From Afipia sp. GAS231 (GTDB lineage Bacteria > Pseudomonadota > Alphaproteobacteria > Rhizobiales > Xanthobacteraceae): 64,000 bases of DNA. Positions 51,637-61,153 of this stretch are shown piece by piece. How positions within the stretch are numbered: the first letter of the stretch is position 1; every line of letters begins with the position of its first letter. The notes under the pieces are model-generated. The model was not told the DNA's origin. It did not search any database and saw nothing but the letters and a program-made list of their open reading frames with translations. The translations under genes and the position numbers were made by a program. Location of the stretch: assembly GCF_900103365.1 (NCBI RefSeq), contig NZ_LT629703.1, positions 4,822,501 to 4,886,500 of the forward strand, in the 5' to 3' direction.

Positions 51637-52503
51637 ATGAGGAAGCGGACCAAACGTGGAAAGGCGAAGACGTTCGCACTCCCAATGGCCGCGAGAGTTG
51701 CGATTGGCGTCGTGGCCGTCGCCGCGTTGGGGTACGGTTGGCTGTCTCGCCCGGCGAGCGTGCAACTGGTACGGAAACCGTCCGCACCCCAGGCTCTGGC
51801 ATCGTCAACTCCGGTATACGTGGCAACTCCGGTTCATGCGTCAGCGCCGGCTCCGGCTCCGGCTCCGATTCCGGCCCCCGCGCCTCCGGTCGAACCACCA
51901 ACAGCCGCTGACGGGCCCGGAGCACTTGTTCGGCAGGTGGTTGACTACACGAGCCGCCAGGCGCCGGGCACCGTGATCATCGATACCAAGAACACGTTCC
52001 TCTATCTCGTTCTGAACGACGCGCAAGCGATGCGCTACGGCATCGGTGTCGGCCGCGAAGGTTTCGCATGGTCCGGTGAGCAGACTGTGGCTCGCAAAGC
52101 AGAATGGCCGGATTGGCATCCGCCTGCTGAGATGGTCTCGCGTCAGCCTTATCTGCCGCGGTTCATGGCAGGCGGTCCCGGCAACCCGCTCGGCGCGCGG
52201 GCGATGTATCTGGGCGAAACCGAATATAGAATTCACGGCACCAACAAGCCCGATACGATCGGCAAGCGGGTGTCGTCCGGCTGTATCCGGCTGACCAATG
52301 AGGACGTCGTGGACCTCTATGAGCGGGTGAAAGTCGGAGCAAAAGTGATCGTGCTTCCGGCAGCTGCGGCCCGCAGGCCGTCTCAGGGAGTGCCGCCCGA
52401 CGCCGCTGTCCGATCGCCGGACCCGGCATCGCCGTCGAACCGGCCCTCGGCAACGAACCCGCAGATGCTGTCGTCTGGACCGAAGATCGCCGAGATCCAG
52501 TAG
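51637..52503 (+). CDS. L,D-transpeptidase (YkuD family)
   Basis: A 288-residue cell-wall enzyme that makes 3-3 cross-links or attaches proteins to peptidoglycan. It has an N-terminal membrane anchor (AARVAIGVVAVAALGYGW) and a Pro/Ala linker (APAPAPAPIPAPAPP). The YkuD domain spans about 105-250. Catalytic residues are in YRIHGTNKPDTIGKRVSSGCIRLTNEDVVDLY, with His in HGT and the nucleophile Cys in SSGCIR. The tail is Pro/Ala/Ser-rich. It stands alone with a putative AT-rich promoter upstream. Confidence 0.92.
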   Translation: MRKRTKRGKAKTFALPMAARVAIGVVAVAALGYGWLSRPASVQLVRKPSAPQALASSTPVYVATPVHASAPAPAPAPIPAPAPPVEPPTAADGPGALVRQVVDYTSRQAPGTVIIDTKNTFLYLVLNDAQAMRYGIGVGREGFAWSGEQTVARKAEWPDWHPPAEMVSRQPYLPRFMAGGPGNPLGARAMYLGETEYRIHGTNKPDTIGKRVSSGCIRLTNEDVVDLYERVKVGAKVIVLPAAAARRPSQGVPPDAAVRSPDPASPSNRPSATNPQMLSSGPKIAEIQ

Positions 52504-52626
52504 CTCAGTCTACCGTCCTCGGTTTGCAACTGAGGACAAGGAGGCAATTCAAGTCGTCGCTTCCAAGTCAGCTTCTGGCCCTCAGCGTCCGATTGCTGCG
52601 AAGCGGAATTTGGTCCGCTATTGGCG

Positions 52627-52844
52627 GATTGTGTTGAAAAACTCGAAAATCGTGGGGCTTCGAAAATCTCGCGAATGAAGCATTTTTGGCGATTCCAGCC
52701 GTAGCGAGGTATGTAGAATCGATACGAGCGTCGGCAGTCGGTTTTGCGGTATTTGATATGGCCCCTCACATCGCGGCGAGCAAAACGCACCGGCGGTCCT
52801 GAGAATTTTCAGTCATCGCGAAAAAGGACTTTTTCAACACAATC
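52627..52844. mobile_element. MITE-like element with GATTGTGTTGAAAAA ends
   Basis: The left end GATTGTGTTGAAAAACTC (from 52627) is an inverted counterpart of the right end GGACTTTTTCAACACAATC (to 52844): 15 or more of the outer bases match. The inside is about 180 bases, AT-richer, with no coding frame. It fits a non-autonomous element or the joined ends of an insertion sequence. Flanks 52504-52626 and 52845-53165 hold no gene. Confidence 0.6.
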
Positions 52845-53165
52845 GGCGCAAAGCGGCCATTCCTAGGTTCGCTGCGACCGGTGCGCGCGATGGTGCCGCA
52901 AGATCCGATCCATCCTTCACCGGAGTACGGTATCGTCCGACAGGTCCTCCTACCGCGGAGCGTCATTGGTAGGCTGGACCGTGCCTTTCACCTTTGAAAA
53001 CGCCAATGCGATCCGGCTTCAGCCTACTGGTGGATCTGGAAATGGAGCCGTACTACGGCTTGGCGCCGTGTCAAAGGAAGTATCCGTCCGACGTCCATTG
53101 GAGAAGTCGCCATTCTCCATTTTTCGACCGAGCCCCAGCGGGAAGCCCTTAGCTCGCGTTCAGCG

Positions 53166-53194
53166 TTGCAGCTTGAAAGAGTGTACAATATACA
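53166..53194 (+). promoter_or_regulatory. Candidate sigma70-type promoter
   Basis: TTGCAG (53166-53171), a 17-base spacer and TATACA (53189-53194), in an AT-rich stretch 42 bases before the ATG of the haem-motif gene. Confidence 0.4.
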
Positions 53195-53235
53195 ATACAA
53201 CCATGTAAACCTAGGGTTGCCAGCGGAGGACGGCC

Positions 53236-54594
53236 ATGCGCGTTACGAAGTTTTTCTTCGCGGTAGGCGTTTCCCTTTTAATCGTACAGCAGGCTCAAGC
53301 GCAAAGTATTGTACCAGAGCCAATTAAGCTGCCCTCCTCGCAATTTCCAACGCCAAGCAGTGTATTAGATGCGGCAGTTGCTGCGGGCGATACGAATACT
53401 CTCCGCCAGCACGCTTGGACCCTTTGGTCGGGCCTAACCGCGGATTCTACCCAGAGCTTTCAGGGGAAGGTGTTGCCCATTTGGGAAACTTGGCTGTCGG
53501 AGCAGGAAGCCTTTGCTCCTCCTGTCCAAATCGCATCGGCGGGGCAGCGCCCCAGGATTTTGCTACCTCTGACCCGACCGCGGCAATTTGAGCACGGTGC
53601 AGCCCGGACGGTACGCCCGATGGCCGCAGGGCCGAATCCATCGCCAGCCGTGACGTTGCTTGCTGGCGTAAAAATGAACCCGGATGCGGTTAGCTTCCTT
53701 CGCCAGCCGCACGAAACGCCCGCAGCATCTGGCCAAACGTATTCTTACACAAGCAAATCCGATTTTATCCGTCTTAACGATGCGTTTAGCCAGGCCAACA
53801 CTTCCGTCGCCGACAGAAAGATTATCGATTTTCCCGCCGCGGCAACAAACCTAAAAATCGTATTTCTGACGGTTCATGCGACAGGCCTAACACCGATTCC
53901 TGTTTGGGCGGGGGTCAACGAAAGCAGCATCCCCGACGGCCCGACGCCAGATACGTGGAAGAACTGTGTTGCCGTCGACCCAACAAATAGTCGGACGGGG
54001 ACCGCGTCCGTGACCTGCAACGCTCTTCAGATTCAGGCGCCTATTGTTCCAATAAACTCGTTTTACTGGGTGCAATTGGATGCAGCGCAGGCAGACGAAA
54101 TTAATAAGCTCTCGAATCTAACGGGGGCCGCAGCGCTTGCAGCCGGCGACTATCAGGTCCTCGTCGCCATGCACGTAACCACAAAGGAGATCGCGAACTG
54201 GACGTGGGCGACGTTCTATTGGGAAAACGGTCAAGATCCACCGAACGCTTCACCAGGCAGTTTGTCAGATATGCCCGATGCAAATCACGTCAAAGGACCC
54301 TATCGGAACTATGCGATGTGCGTGTCGGACGCGGCCGTAACCCCTTCGACGGATCGTAGCGGGAAGCCGATCGTCTGCTTCAACCCGTACCTGGAAACGG
54401 CACAAGCCGATGGCATCGACTCCAATTGCATGTCGTGCCACGCAAGCGCGCGAATGCCAATCAGTTCGACCGCGCCTAACCTTTATCCGTTGACCTATTT
54501 GCCCAATGGATGGTTTGACCTCTCTGACCAAAGCATATTCGGAGGCTTGACTAAAACGGATTTCGTTTGGGCCATTCAAAACTCGGTGCCCTGA
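53236..54594 (+). CDS. Exported protein with CxxCH haem-binding motif
   Basis: A 452-residue secreted protein (signal peptide MRVTKFFFAVGVSLLIVQQAQAQ). One haem c motif, CMSCH, lies near residue 397 in SNCMSCHASARMP. Upstream is a beta-rich region with several Trp and Pro residues (WVQLDAAQADEIN, then WTWATFYWENG). The fold of the main part is not one I recognise. It is first in a cluster with a small protein, a multicopper oxidase and a MoaF-like protein, which points to periplasmic oxidation of a small molecule or metal. Base composition is lower in GC than the flanks. Confidence 0.75.
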   Translation: MRVTKFFFAVGVSLLIVQQAQAQSIVPEPIKLPSSQFPTPSSVLDAAVAAGDTNTLRQHAWTLWSGLTADSTQSFQGKVLPIWETWLSEQEAFAPPVQIASAGQRPRILLPLTRPRQFEHGAARTVRPMAAGPNPSPAVTLLAGVKMNPDAVSFLRQPHETPAASGQTYSYTSKSDFIRLNDAFSQANTSVADRKIIDFPAAATNLKIVFLTVHATGLTPIPVWAGVNESSIPDGPTPDTWKNCVAVDPTNSRTGTASVTCNALQIQAPIVPINSFYWVQLDAAQADEINKLSNLTGAAALAAGDYQVLVAMHVTTKEIANWTWATFYWENGQDPPNASPGSLSDMPDANHVKGPYRNYAMCVSDAAVTPSTDRSGKPIVCFNPYLETAQADGIDSNCMSCHASARMPISSTAPNLYPLTYLPNGWFDLSDQSIFGGLTKTDFVWAIQNSVP

Positions 54595-54621
54595 GTTACC
54601 TTTGTGATGAGGAAGTTCGAA

Positions 54622-54891
54622 ATGCCCGTTCAGTTTGCGATACAAATTCTGCCGCTCTTTCGACCTCACGACATCGTTTGCATGAAAAACCAACATTATC
54701 CGATTAACGACTATGCGTTTATGTCGGACGTGACGGGTGATGCGAGTTTTGCAGATCACGCACATGCGCGGCACGTCTACGCGCGTCTCACCGGGACCGA
54801 GAAGCCGCAGATGCCGCCCGATGCGGGCGGACGCTGGAGCCAACAGAATCTTGATCTGTACGCTCAGTGGATGACGGACGGCTTCCAGTAA
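54622..54891 (+). CDS. Small protein with DHAxxM-like ending, haem-cluster partner
   Basis: An 89-residue protein starting MPVQFAIQILPLFRPHDIVCM. The pattern LPLFRPHD, then Tyr-rich strands, and a closing WSQQNLDLYAQWMTDGFQ is common in the C-terminal domains of periplasmic cytochrome-like and oxidase-associated proteins. It may be a detached domain of the haem-motif protein. The ATG at 54622 follows GAGGAAG. Confidence 0.6.
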   Translation: MPVQFAIQILPLFRPHDIVCMKNQHYPINDYAFMSDVTGDASFADHAHARHVYARLTGTEKPQMPPDAGGRWSQQNLDLYAQWMTDGFQ

Positions 54892-55022
54892 ATCGCTGAA
54901 GGAGACGGTGCACCTCCAAAAACTATGGCGCGAGTCAGTGCCGCACGGGCGCCTGTCGTCGAGCGACGAAATCACAGGAACTGGAAGCATTTTCAATTGG
55001 CGACGCATTTGGGAGGCAACGG

Positions 55023-57173
55023 ATGAATATTTTTGCCGAACTTCATCGCTTAATCACCGTTGCCTCGCGAATTGAACGAAAAATACTCGCAGGTATCTTT
55101 GTCTTCGGCTTTGTCTTGATCGGGCCGGTATCAGTCGTCGCGCAACAACTAACGCCGCAGCCCTATGTCGATCCGCCGAAACTGGCTGAGGAGAGACAAG
55201 CTACGACCGTATTGTCGGTAAAACCGGCAGGGGACGCGACCGAGTGCTGGGCGACCGGCACGGTCAAACATGATGGCAATCTTGTGCGCCTTAATTGGGC
55301 TTTGGAACTCAAACCCAATCAGATACGGAATCCTGGAAATCCTAGTGGCTACATGGATCACGTTTCGCTGCGATCGTTTGGCGGTTGCCTGACTGGGCCG
55401 GTCATCGAAGCGAAGCCCGGAAACACATTGCGTATCGTCCTGACAAATTTACTTGATCCGAACGATCCCTCTTGTGCCTCCAATCCGGGATGTTTCAACA
55501 CGCTCAATATGCACTTTCACGGTCTTCACGTGTCGCCGACCGGAAATAGCGACAATGTGTTGATCAATATCGCGCCACACACAAAATATGAATACGAGGT
55601 CAATATTCCGGAGGATCATCCCTCCGGCACTTTTTGGTATCATCCTCACCGCCATGAATCGACCGCGATCGGCGTCGCCAGCGGCGCTTCAGGGGCCATC
55701 ATCATTCGCGGCGATCGTCCCTACCTAGGATCAGCCCCCGGCGACATCGACACGATCCTGCACGACGCCTCGGGCAAGCGCATGCCGGAGCACATTCTGC
55801 TGCTACAACAGATCCCCTACGCCTGCTTCAACGCGCCCGGACAGATAAATCAAAACGCAGACGGCACTTGGAAGTGTGAGGCAAATCAAACAGGCGTGGT
55901 AGACGATTTTGACAATCAGCTTGCGTCCCCGACAGTGTGGGATACGAGCGGTCGGTTCACTAGCATCAATGGCGTGGTGCAACCGACTCTTCAAGTTCCT
56001 GCCGGCGAAGTGCAACGATGGCGCTTCATTCACGCGGGAATTCACGACACGGTGAATGTGCAAATCGTCCCCATGGTCGCCGACGCACCGATGGCGGCGC
56101 TGGCGCTCCGGGGAATTGTGACGGGGACTGCGAAAGAACAAGCGGCCAAGGTCAAGCAGCTATGCCCAACCCTGGTCCCAGACGGCAATCCGGCAGTGCT
56201 GGTACCACAGTTTGAAATCGCCGCGGACGGGCTGACGCGCTCGGCGATCAGATCAATCGGGGTGAGTCAGAAGAGTCAAAGTGGCGGCATCGGGACCAAT
56301 TTCCTGCAACCCGGCTATCGAAGTGACGTCCTCGTGGCATTCCCGCACGCCGGTACCTATTGCGTGCTGAACCAAGCGGCGACGCCTGCGGAGCGTGCCA
56401 GTGCAGGTGCCGGCGGACAGGGACCGAATGAAACCCAGCTCCTCGCGACGATTGTCGTATCTGGCGGAAATCCTGTCGCCGGTGATTTGGAGACGTTCGT
56501 CCGCCAAACGATTTATGACGGAAACAAAAGCGATGCGAAATTGCCGAAAGCTGCTCTTGATGGGCTTTTGCGCGGCGACCTTTCGCCTTGGCGCGGAATG
56601 CCGGAGGAAGGTCCGGCGTCGAATTCGGGCAACCCGCGTACCGCAAAGTTCTTCATAGGACTCCTCGACCCCAATAATCCGAAGACGTTCGGCTTTTACA
56701 TCAATGGCAAACAATACGATCCGGATCGCATCGACAAGGATTTCACGATGCAGGTCAATACCACGGAAGATTGGATTTTAAGTTCGCAAGGAGAGCCCCA
56801 TATTTTTCACATCCATGTCAACCCGTTTGAGATTATGGACGTGACACATAATGGACAGAGCATTTTTGGTCCTGATGGAAAATGCCTTGTGCCTCCGGAC
56901 GGCGTTGGCCTTGAAAACCAATACTGCAACATGTGGCACACGTTCAAAGATACGATCTTCGTCCAGAACGACTACGAGGTGCACATTAGGACGACGTACG
57001 ACCGCTACATCGGTGAATATGTCATGCACTGTCATATTCTTGATCACGAGGACAGCGGCATGATGGTCAACGTGCTGATCGTTCCCGACGCCTCGGCGCC
57101 TGGCGGCGGGTTGGGAATGGCTGGAATGAAGACCACGTCAAACGGAACGATGACGCACGAGATGCATCGTTAA
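55023..57173 (+). CDS. Multicopper oxidase
   Basis: A 716-residue periplasmic oxidase using four copper ions to reduce oxygen. The four copper blocks are complete: LNMHFHGLHVSP, GTFWYHPHRHES, EPHIFHIHVNPFEIM and YVMHCHILDHEDSGMM, giving the trinuclear centre and the type 1 site with an axial Met. The first 40 residues look like a signal or anchor (IFVFGFVLIGPVSVVAQ). The tail GMAGMKTTSNGTMTHEM is Met/Thr-rich. It is longer than a typical CueO (about 500), with inserted loops. Substrate (phenol, Mn, Cu or bilirubin type) undetermined. Confidence 0.92.
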   Translation: MNIFAELHRLITVASRIERKILAGIFVFGFVLIGPVSVVAQQLTPQPYVDPPKLAEERQATTVLSVKPAGDATECWATGTVKHDGNLVRLNWALELKPNQIRNPGNPSGYMDHVSLRSFGGCLTGPVIEAKPGNTLRIVLTNLLDPNDPSCASNPGCFNTLNMHFHGLHVSPTGNSDNVLINIAPHTKYEYEVNIPEDHPSGTFWYHPHRHESTAIGVASGASGAIIIRGDRPYLGSAPGDIDTILHDASGKRMPEHILLLQQIPYACFNAPGQINQNADGTWKCEANQTGVVDDFDNQLASPTVWDTSGRFTSINGVVQPTLQVPAGEVQRWRFIHAGIHDTVNVQIVPMVADAPMAALALRGIVTGTAKEQAAKVKQLCPTLVPDGNPAVLVPQFEIAADGLTRSAIRSIGVSQKSQSGGIGTNFLQPGYRSDVLVAFPHAGTYCVLNQAATPAERASAGAGGQGPNETQLLATIVVSGGNPVAGDLETFVRQTIYDGNKSDAKLPKAALDGLLRGDLSPWRGMPEEGPASNSGNPRTAKFFIGLLDPNNPKTFGFYINGKQYDPDRIDKDFTMQVNTTEDWILSSQGEPHIFHIHVNPFEIMDVTHNGQSIFGPDGKCLVPPDGVGLENQYCNMWHTFKDTIFVQNDYEVHIRTTYDRYIGEYVMHCHILDHEDSGMMVNVLIVPDASAPGGGLGMAGMKTTSNGTMTHEMHR

Positions 57174-57211
57174 AGGCGCCGCAACTTGGCCGCAAGAGAT
57201 GGGAGAAGTTT

Positions 57212-57529
57212 ATGAGCAACGCGTTTCCGGGAGTGGGACATCGGTATTTCGTCGATTTTCAAGCCTTCCGGGTCGAACTTGATTTCGCGTCCGAGACCTC
57301 GCTGACCTATTACAATCTTGATCAATCGGGCAATAAAGTCGGATCGGAAACCGTAACCATCAAGGTCGAGGCAATCACAGACGGAATTTTTCTCGTCACA
57401 TGGCAAGAATCGGACAAAACAACAGTCGTTCATATTGAGGATTATGTCCGAAACACCATCGTTACGAATATAACTGCTTCTGATCTGACCTTCGATCAGT
57501 TTCATGGCACCTTTCGTCAATTGCCTTGA
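57212..57529 (+). CDS. MoaF-related small protein
   Basis: A 105-residue single-domain protein with a beta-barrel pattern: GHRYFVDFQAFRVELDFASETSLTYYNLDQ, then VEAITDGIFLVTWQESDKTTVVHIEDY and a closing TFRQLP. This matches MoaF-related (lipocalin-like) domains, which bind small ligands. It ends the oxidase cluster 38 bases after the multicopper gene. Confidence 0.65.
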   Translation: MSNAFPGVGHRYFVDFQAFRVELDFASETSLTYYNLDQSGNKVGSETVTIKVEAITDGIFLVTWQESDKTTVVHIEDYVRNTIVTNITASDLTFDQFHGTFRQLP

Positions 57530-57950
57530 CCTCACCGGTTATCGCAATTCTCAGAGATAAGCATTCAAATTTCTCTGTAGTCGGCTATCTGTGTCGATGA
57601 CGGCGCGGAAGCCGGCATCGCACCCCAATACCCGCGCAGATTGCAGGCTCCGCAACATTCCTCGTCGAGAGCGCCGTCAGGCATTGAGGGATGCCGCTCG
57701 TGAGTTGCGATCGGCGTCCCTGATGGCACTACGCGAAAAGCGAACGCGTAATCGCTGCGCTCTGTTGCTCAATAGAGAGTTATTGCCGATGCAATTTCGG
57801 CAGTCCGGACGATGGCTCGCTGATATCCTTTATGGCGATCACGGATTCCTATGTACTGGCCTGCATACTCTGAATCTGAGAGCTGATCTCTAAAGTGGCC
57901 TTGCTACGAATCCCTGTCGCGTTGCTTCTATGTCACAACAGGAGGCACCC
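57530..57950. other. Spacer with one weak plus-strand frame
   Basis: A GTG-started frame of 100 codons at 57591-57893 is Arg-rich (RRERRQALRDAARELRSASL) but has no family pattern. I do not list it as a gene. GGAGG at 57941 is the ribosome site of the next gene. Confidence 0.35.
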
Positions 57951-58136
57951 ATGGCGGTAGCGAATAAGACGACGGCGCGCGGGCGAAAACAGGACCGGGT
58001 GCGGGTGGCTTGCGGGCAGGACTACGAAGTGCGGTACGAGGCGAAGAAGACCGGAAAGTCCGCATCGGCGGTGAAAAAGGCCGTCAAAAAGGTCGGCAAC
58101 GCGCGCAAGCGCGTGGAGAAACGGCTAGGCCGCTGA
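57951..58136 (+). CDS. DUF3606 family small protein
   Basis: A 61-residue basic protein. RKQDRVRVACGQDYEVRYEAKKTGKS is the DUF3606 core (DxxRV, then YEVxYxAKK), followed by a Lys/Arg-rich tail. Very common in Bradyrhizobium-type genomes, role unknown. The ATG at 57951 sits 5 bases after GGAGG; an upstream ATG at 57930 is less likely. Confidence 0.8.
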   Translation: MAVANKTTARGRKQDRVRVACGQDYEVRYEAKKTGKSASAVKKAVKKVGNARKRVEKRLGR

Positions 58137-58176
58137 GTTAGAGGACTAGGTTGGCATCGGCTCGGCGCCGGTCCTT

Positions 58177-58440
58177 CTAATCAGGAGGACATTCCGGGCA
58201 GGTATCACCGATCGAGTTCAGCACGTCGCGAACCTCGGCCGCCGCTGCATCAGGGGAGACGCCTGCTGGCGGGTCTCTACGGGCGATATCGAAGGCCCGC
58301 TCACGTGCATGCGGATCGGCGCGGTCCTGCATCCAACCGTGCTCCTCGCACTCGCGGATGGCGCCAGCGTTCTGAAGCACGTCAATCGCCCATCCGCGCA
58401 TCGTCCGTATCGCCGGCCTTCGTTCACTTGTCATCAGCAT
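58177..58440 (-). CDS. Small conserved-looking hypothetical protein
   Basis: An 87-residue protein with TMRGWAIDVLQNAGAIRECEEHGWMQDRADPHARERAFDIARRDPPAG, rich in charged residues and ending TCPECPPD. No family recognised. The ATG at 58440 is preceded by AGGAGCC, which is better than the start of the longer frame (58551). Its small size and good ribosome site make it likely real. Confidence 0.6.
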   Translation of the reverse strand: MLMTSERRPAIRTMRGWAIDVLQNAGAIRECEEHGWMQDRADPHARERAFDIARRDPPAGVSPDAAAAEVRDVLNSIGDTCPECPPD

Positions 58441-58615
58441 GGAAATGGCTCCTGAACGGCGAATCGTTTTGTCCGCCATTCGTTCCGGCCGATAACACAT
58501 GGCTGGGATTCGCAACGGCGGGAGCTCAGGGTTTGGAGTGCTACCGCCCACGAACCCGCGAGGAAATCCAAGGCCCAGCTAGCGCTTCATTTCCGTTTGT
58601 GCGCGTCCGGCAAGT

Positions 58616-58800
58616 GCCGGACCGGGCTCTCGTGAACCGAGCCGCGCGGCGTCTCGGCCGTGCGGCTTCGATCCCTCGCGCAAAAGCTGCGGAGCTCCTC
58701 GCCGGGGGCACTCGGGAAAGGGGCCCGCCGTCATGAAGTATGCCGGCGTCGCTATCACTGCCCCGTTCCCGGGTGCCCTCTTAACCGGTCTCGTCGCTGC
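58616..58800. repeat. ParB-upstream-type repeat, first copy
   Basis: Shares blocks with 63000-63245 in the same order: GCTCTCGTGAACC, GATCCC-CGCAA, GCACTCG, CCCGCCGTCAT, GGCGTCGCTATCACTGCCCC and TTAACCGGTCTCG. Several indels separate the copies, so this is an old duplication. The rest of 58441-59113 has no supported gene. Confidence 0.8.
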
Positions 58801-59113
58801 ACTCGGTCCCGCGTGCCGCCTTCGGCGTCGCTATGCTCACGCTCCTGCGGGTGCCATTTCTAGTTAAGGCGATGCGCCGCTAGCGCACGCCTGATCGGGG
58901 CCTGCGGCCCTAGGCAGATCGCGCAAGAGGCTGAGAGTACGAGTGCAGGCTGGGTTTTGCCGTGCGCTGCAGCCAAGCGTCTCGATCAGGCGAACCTAGA
59001 GAAACTGCGTGGTGCAGCCGCGGCGAATTAACGAACTCCTTGACGAGAGACACCACTTAACCGATCCGATAACGGGATAAAATGGGCAATCCCTACCGCG
59101 GTCGTCCGACATC

Positions 59114-59743
59114 TCATTCGGGATAGGGTGCATTCGCAACCAAATCTGCGGCCGATACCGGTTTGAACCCCGGAACGTACCGCGCCCCGAAATCGGCCGC
59201 GATGCCACCATGAGCACAGTGGGGCTTGCGTTTGACGATCCCACACATGTCGTCCTTGAACCGCTCTTTGATGCTGAGCCGCGGATAGGCCTGGTTGATG
59301 CGTTCGACATCTTCGGGCTTGAACCGCTCTAGTCCGAACCCAATGATGTCAGCGCCAATTCCTGCCAAGCAACAGACGACTTCAGGTTCCTTGTGGATGG
59401 CGATCGAGGGCGTTGTATGAAGCGCGATAGAATCCCAAACAAGCTGGAGATCACGTTCCTTCATGCCGTGCCCGCGCAAAAAGGCTCGAGCAGCGTTGGC
59501 ACCATCCACCTCAAAGCGCTCATTGGCTTCGTACTTCTCTGTTAAGCCGAGATCATGGAGGATCGTCGCGCAAGCGAGCACCTCGGGGTCCGGCTTGACC
59601 GGGAAGTTGGAAGCGGCGAGCGTTGACATCAGCCATGAGCGAATGACGTGATTGAAAAGATACGGAGATAAGTGAGTACGAGCGAGGTCGATGCTTTGTT
59701 TGGTCAACGCTGAATCGATCACTTCAATTCCTGCCATGCGCAT
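59114..59743 (-). CDS. HD-domain protein, paralogue 1
   Basis: A 209-residue HD-superfamily protein. The metal His-Asp pair is in ATILHDLGLTEKY near residues 60-72, with the first His in LFNHVIRSWLM. Further conserved segments are GANAARAFLRGHGM and SIALHTTPSIA. It is homologous along its length to the gene at 62162-62785. The ATG at 59743 with GGAG in front marks the start; the frame to 60277 is the shadow of the regulator gene. Related proteins include cyanamide-hydratase-like enzymes; activity here is unknown. Confidence 0.85.
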   Translation of the reverse strand: MRMAGIEVIDSALTKQSIDLARTHLSPYLFNHVIRSWLMSTLAASNFPVKPDPEVLACATILHDLGLTEKYEANERFEVDGANAARAFLRGHGMKERDLQLVWDSIALHTTPSIAIHKEPEVVCCLAGIGADIIGFGLERFKPEDVERINQAYPRLSIKERFKDDMCGIVKRKPHCAHGGIAADFGARYVPGFKPVSAADLVANAPYPE

Positions 59744-59905
59744 AGCGACGCTCCTTTGCCGATGCGCCACGACTGACGCAGAAAACACTCCGATTCCGAA
59801 CCGGAATGCGTGATCCGAACACGCGATTTCCTTCCGCTTGTCCACATGGTCTTTCTCAGCTAACAACGTCCTGTCGTAAATGACATTTAAGCCACGATTC
59901 CAGAC

Positions 59906-60862
59906 ATGAGCAGGCTTATCGAATTCTATGTTTCGGACGGCGTTCAACTGCTCGACCTCAGCGGGCCATTGACGGCTTTTCGCTTCGCCGAGGCACATTC
60001 GCCAGGCACCTATACCGCAGTCGTGGTTTCGGATGTGGGGGCGTCGGTAAGGGCAAGCTGCGGCGTTTCCATTACCTCTGATGCCCCCCAAAAGGCTCGG
60101 GATACGCTTATCGTCGTCGGCGTCGAAGTGTTGGATATCGGCTTTCCGGCTGACCCCGGCACGATCGCCACGATGGCGCTTCACTCGCGCCGCGTAGCAA
60201 GTATCTGCACGGGAGCCTTCGGACTGGCCGCCGCTGGACTTCTTGATGGCAAGCGTGCCACCACACATTGGCGGCATGCTCCACGGTTACAGGCCGAATT
60301 CCCAAAGGTCATCGTCAAGCCTGACAAGATCTTCATCAAGGACGGGTGCGTTTGGACTTCTGCTGGAATAGCCGCGGGAATAGATTTGGCGTTGGCGCTG
60401 ATCGAAGAAGATGTAGGCACCGCAGTCGCGAGACGGGTCGCTCAGGACATGGTGGTCTATCATCGTCGACCGGGCGGCCAGACGCAGTTCTCCGCTCTTC
60501 TTGAGATGGCCGCTCCGACCGAACGGGTGGGATCTGTCCTGCAATATGCGCGAGATCATTTGAACGAGGATCTATCCGTGGATCGGCTCGCAGAGGTCGT
60601 AGGATTGAGCTCGCGCCAGTTCAGTCGAGCTTTCGTCGCTGAAACGGGCCAAACACCCGCGAAGGCTATCGAACGCCTACGGGCTGAAGCGGCCAAGCCT
60701 CTCATCGAAGAAGGCGCCGCCTCCCTCAAGGACATATCGCGATCGGTCGGTTTTTCCGATCCAGAACGAATGCGGCAAGCCTTTATCAGAGCATTCGGAT
60801 ATCCGCCACGGGCCGCCAGGCGCATAGCTCGGGACGAGAACAAAGTATCTCGAATGGCGTGA
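59906..60862 (+). CDS. GlxA family regulator (DJ-1/PfpI plus AraC HTH)
   Basis: A 318-residue transcriptional regulator. The N-terminal DJ-1/PfpI-like domain (1-180) has the nucleophile-elbow region ASICTGAFGLAAAGLLDGKRATTHW, with Cys. The AraC-type DNA-binding pair of helix-turn-helices spans about 205-310: LAEVVGLSSRQFSRAFVAETG, then ISRSVGFSDPERMRQAFIRAFG. It diverges from HD paralogue 1 and is followed by a MBL hydrolase and HD paralogue 2, so it probably controls this module. The inducer is unknown. Confidence 0.9.
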   Translation: MSRLIEFYVSDGVQLLDLSGPLTAFRFAEAHSPGTYTAVVVSDVGASVRASCGVSITSDAPQKARDTLIVVGVEVLDIGFPADPGTIATMALHSRRVASICTGAFGLAAAGLLDGKRATTHWRHAPRLQAEFPKVIVKPDKIFIKDGCVWTSAGIAAGIDLALALIEEDVGTAVARRVAQDMVVYHRRPGGQTQFSALLEMAAPTERVGSVLQYARDHLNEDLSVDRLAEVVGLSSRQFSRAFVAETGQTPAKAIERLRAEAAKPLIEEGAASLKDISRSVGFSDPERMRQAFIRAFGYPPRAARRIARDENKVSRMA

Positions 60863-60863
60863 T

Positions 60864-61028
60864 CTACCCGTCGCCAGCCTCAATGGTCGCGATGGATATG
60901 AGGCATTCGCCTTCTGAAGGTGAGAGCACGACCGAGTAGCCGCAGATGGTCGAGAACTCCTGCTCCATCCGAACATTGCAGCGAAGAAGCAACCATTCAT
61001 CGAGCGCTCCACGGATTTGCTGCCCCAT
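60864..61028 (-). CDS. Possible small ORF, 54 residues
   Basis: A minus-strand frame with ATG at 61028 and a TAG stop at 60864-60866, beginning MGQQIRGALDEWLLL and ending ISIATIEAGDG. It fills most of the spacer between the regulator and the MBL gene. It has a protein-like composition, but no family or strong ribosome site, so it is uncertain. Confidence 0.35.
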   Translation of the reverse strand: MGQQIRGALDEWLLLRCNVRMEQEFSTICGYSVVLSPSEGECLISIATIEAGDG

Positions 61029-61153
61029 GTCCGAATTCACTGCATAAACGTCATTTCAGCTCCGAACCGCTTGATCTAGCCTAATCGGACTATCTCCGCG
61101 AGGGAGCTCGCCTTCACGAACAGACTGGCAGCGACGATCGTTCGCCTAAAAGG

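Noticed and set aside
57591..57893. 100-codon Arg-rich frame as a gene
   Set aside because: GTG start with no ribosome site, no family pattern, and composition like shadow frames.
59131..59145. CGCAACCA as a possible second attachment site matching the tRNA-fMet 3' end
   Set aside because: Only eight bases match, and the upstream T-arm sequence of the tRNA is absent, so it is not an attachment repeat.
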